Position numbers and translations under genes: made by a program
Shown here: in pieces, positions 12,604 through 12,629 of the stretch
How positions within the stretch are numbered: the stretch's first letter is position 1
Layout: each line of letters opens with the position of its first letter
The notes under the pieces: generated by a model
What the model was told of the DNA's origin: nothing
The model's database searches: none
Seen by the model: only the letters and a program-made list of their open reading frames with translations
Assembly (NCBI GenBank): GCA_025201705.1
Contig: MU617466.1
Location: 1 to 12,629 of the forward strand
Source of the DNA: Dissophora ornata
Taxonomy: Eukaryota; Mortierellomycota; Mortierellomycetes; Mortierellales; Mortierellaceae
Reading direction: 5' to 3'
Length of the DNA: 12,629 nucleotides

Positions 12604-12629
12604 AATAAAAAAAAAAAAAAAAAAAAAAA
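12604..12629 (+). terminator. Poly(A) signal merging into a terminal A run
   Basis: AATAAA at 12604-12609, about 100 bases after the HMG stop codon, opens a run of 23 A that ends the window. Because the window contains introns it is genomic, so the run is either a genomic homopolymer at which the assembly broke or a joined transcript tail. Confidence 0.65.

Overview
The window reads as genomic DNA from an early-diverging filamentous fungus, most likely a Mortierella relative (Mortierellomycota). The reasons are: spliced genes with mostly ~100-nt introns, GTAAG/GTGAG donors and CTAAC or TACTAAC branch points; a fungal-type MFS carboxylate transporter; a Gin4/BRSK-type kinase; and pyrimidine/CA-rich 5' leaders. 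The taxon is an inference; no rRNA or marker gene is present. I see no bacterial genes, CRISPR array, insertion sequence or tRNA.

Layout. (1) 1-2451, plus strand: the 3' five exons of an MFS transporter of the oxalate/formate (OFA) type, with its 5' end outside the window. One intron carries a 33-bp tandem repeat, one is stop-free and a multiple of three, and one has a GC donor. (2) 2452-2784: a short convergent intergenic stretch with poly(A) signals on both strands. (3) 7836-2785, minus strand: a complete eight-exon Ser/Thr kinase of 1153 residues in the BRSK/SAD-Gin4-Cdr2 group. It has a kinase domain, a UBA-like segment, an S/T-P-rich linker and a C-terminal KA1-like domain that is split by a ~160-residue insert rich in histidine. 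(4) 7837-11178: 3.3 kb without a confident gene. It holds the kinase leader and promoter, a weak coding-like relic on the minus strand, and several perfect palindromes and short tandem repeats towards the next gene. (5) 11179-12501, plus strand: a two-exon gene for a 194-residue protein with two HMG boxes, with strongly biased codons that suggest high expression. It is followed by an AATAAA that runs into a 23-base A tract where the window ends.

The three genes have unrelated jobs (carboxylate transport, cell-cycle/polarity signalling, DNA packaging); they are not a cluster. I rebuilt the splice structures by hand from family alignment, splice consensus and phase, and every junction keeps frame. 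I found no convincing novel multi-gene system. The most unusual things are the His-rich split KA1 domain, the alternative-splicing potential of the transporter, and the palindrome-dense DNA upstream of the HMG gene.
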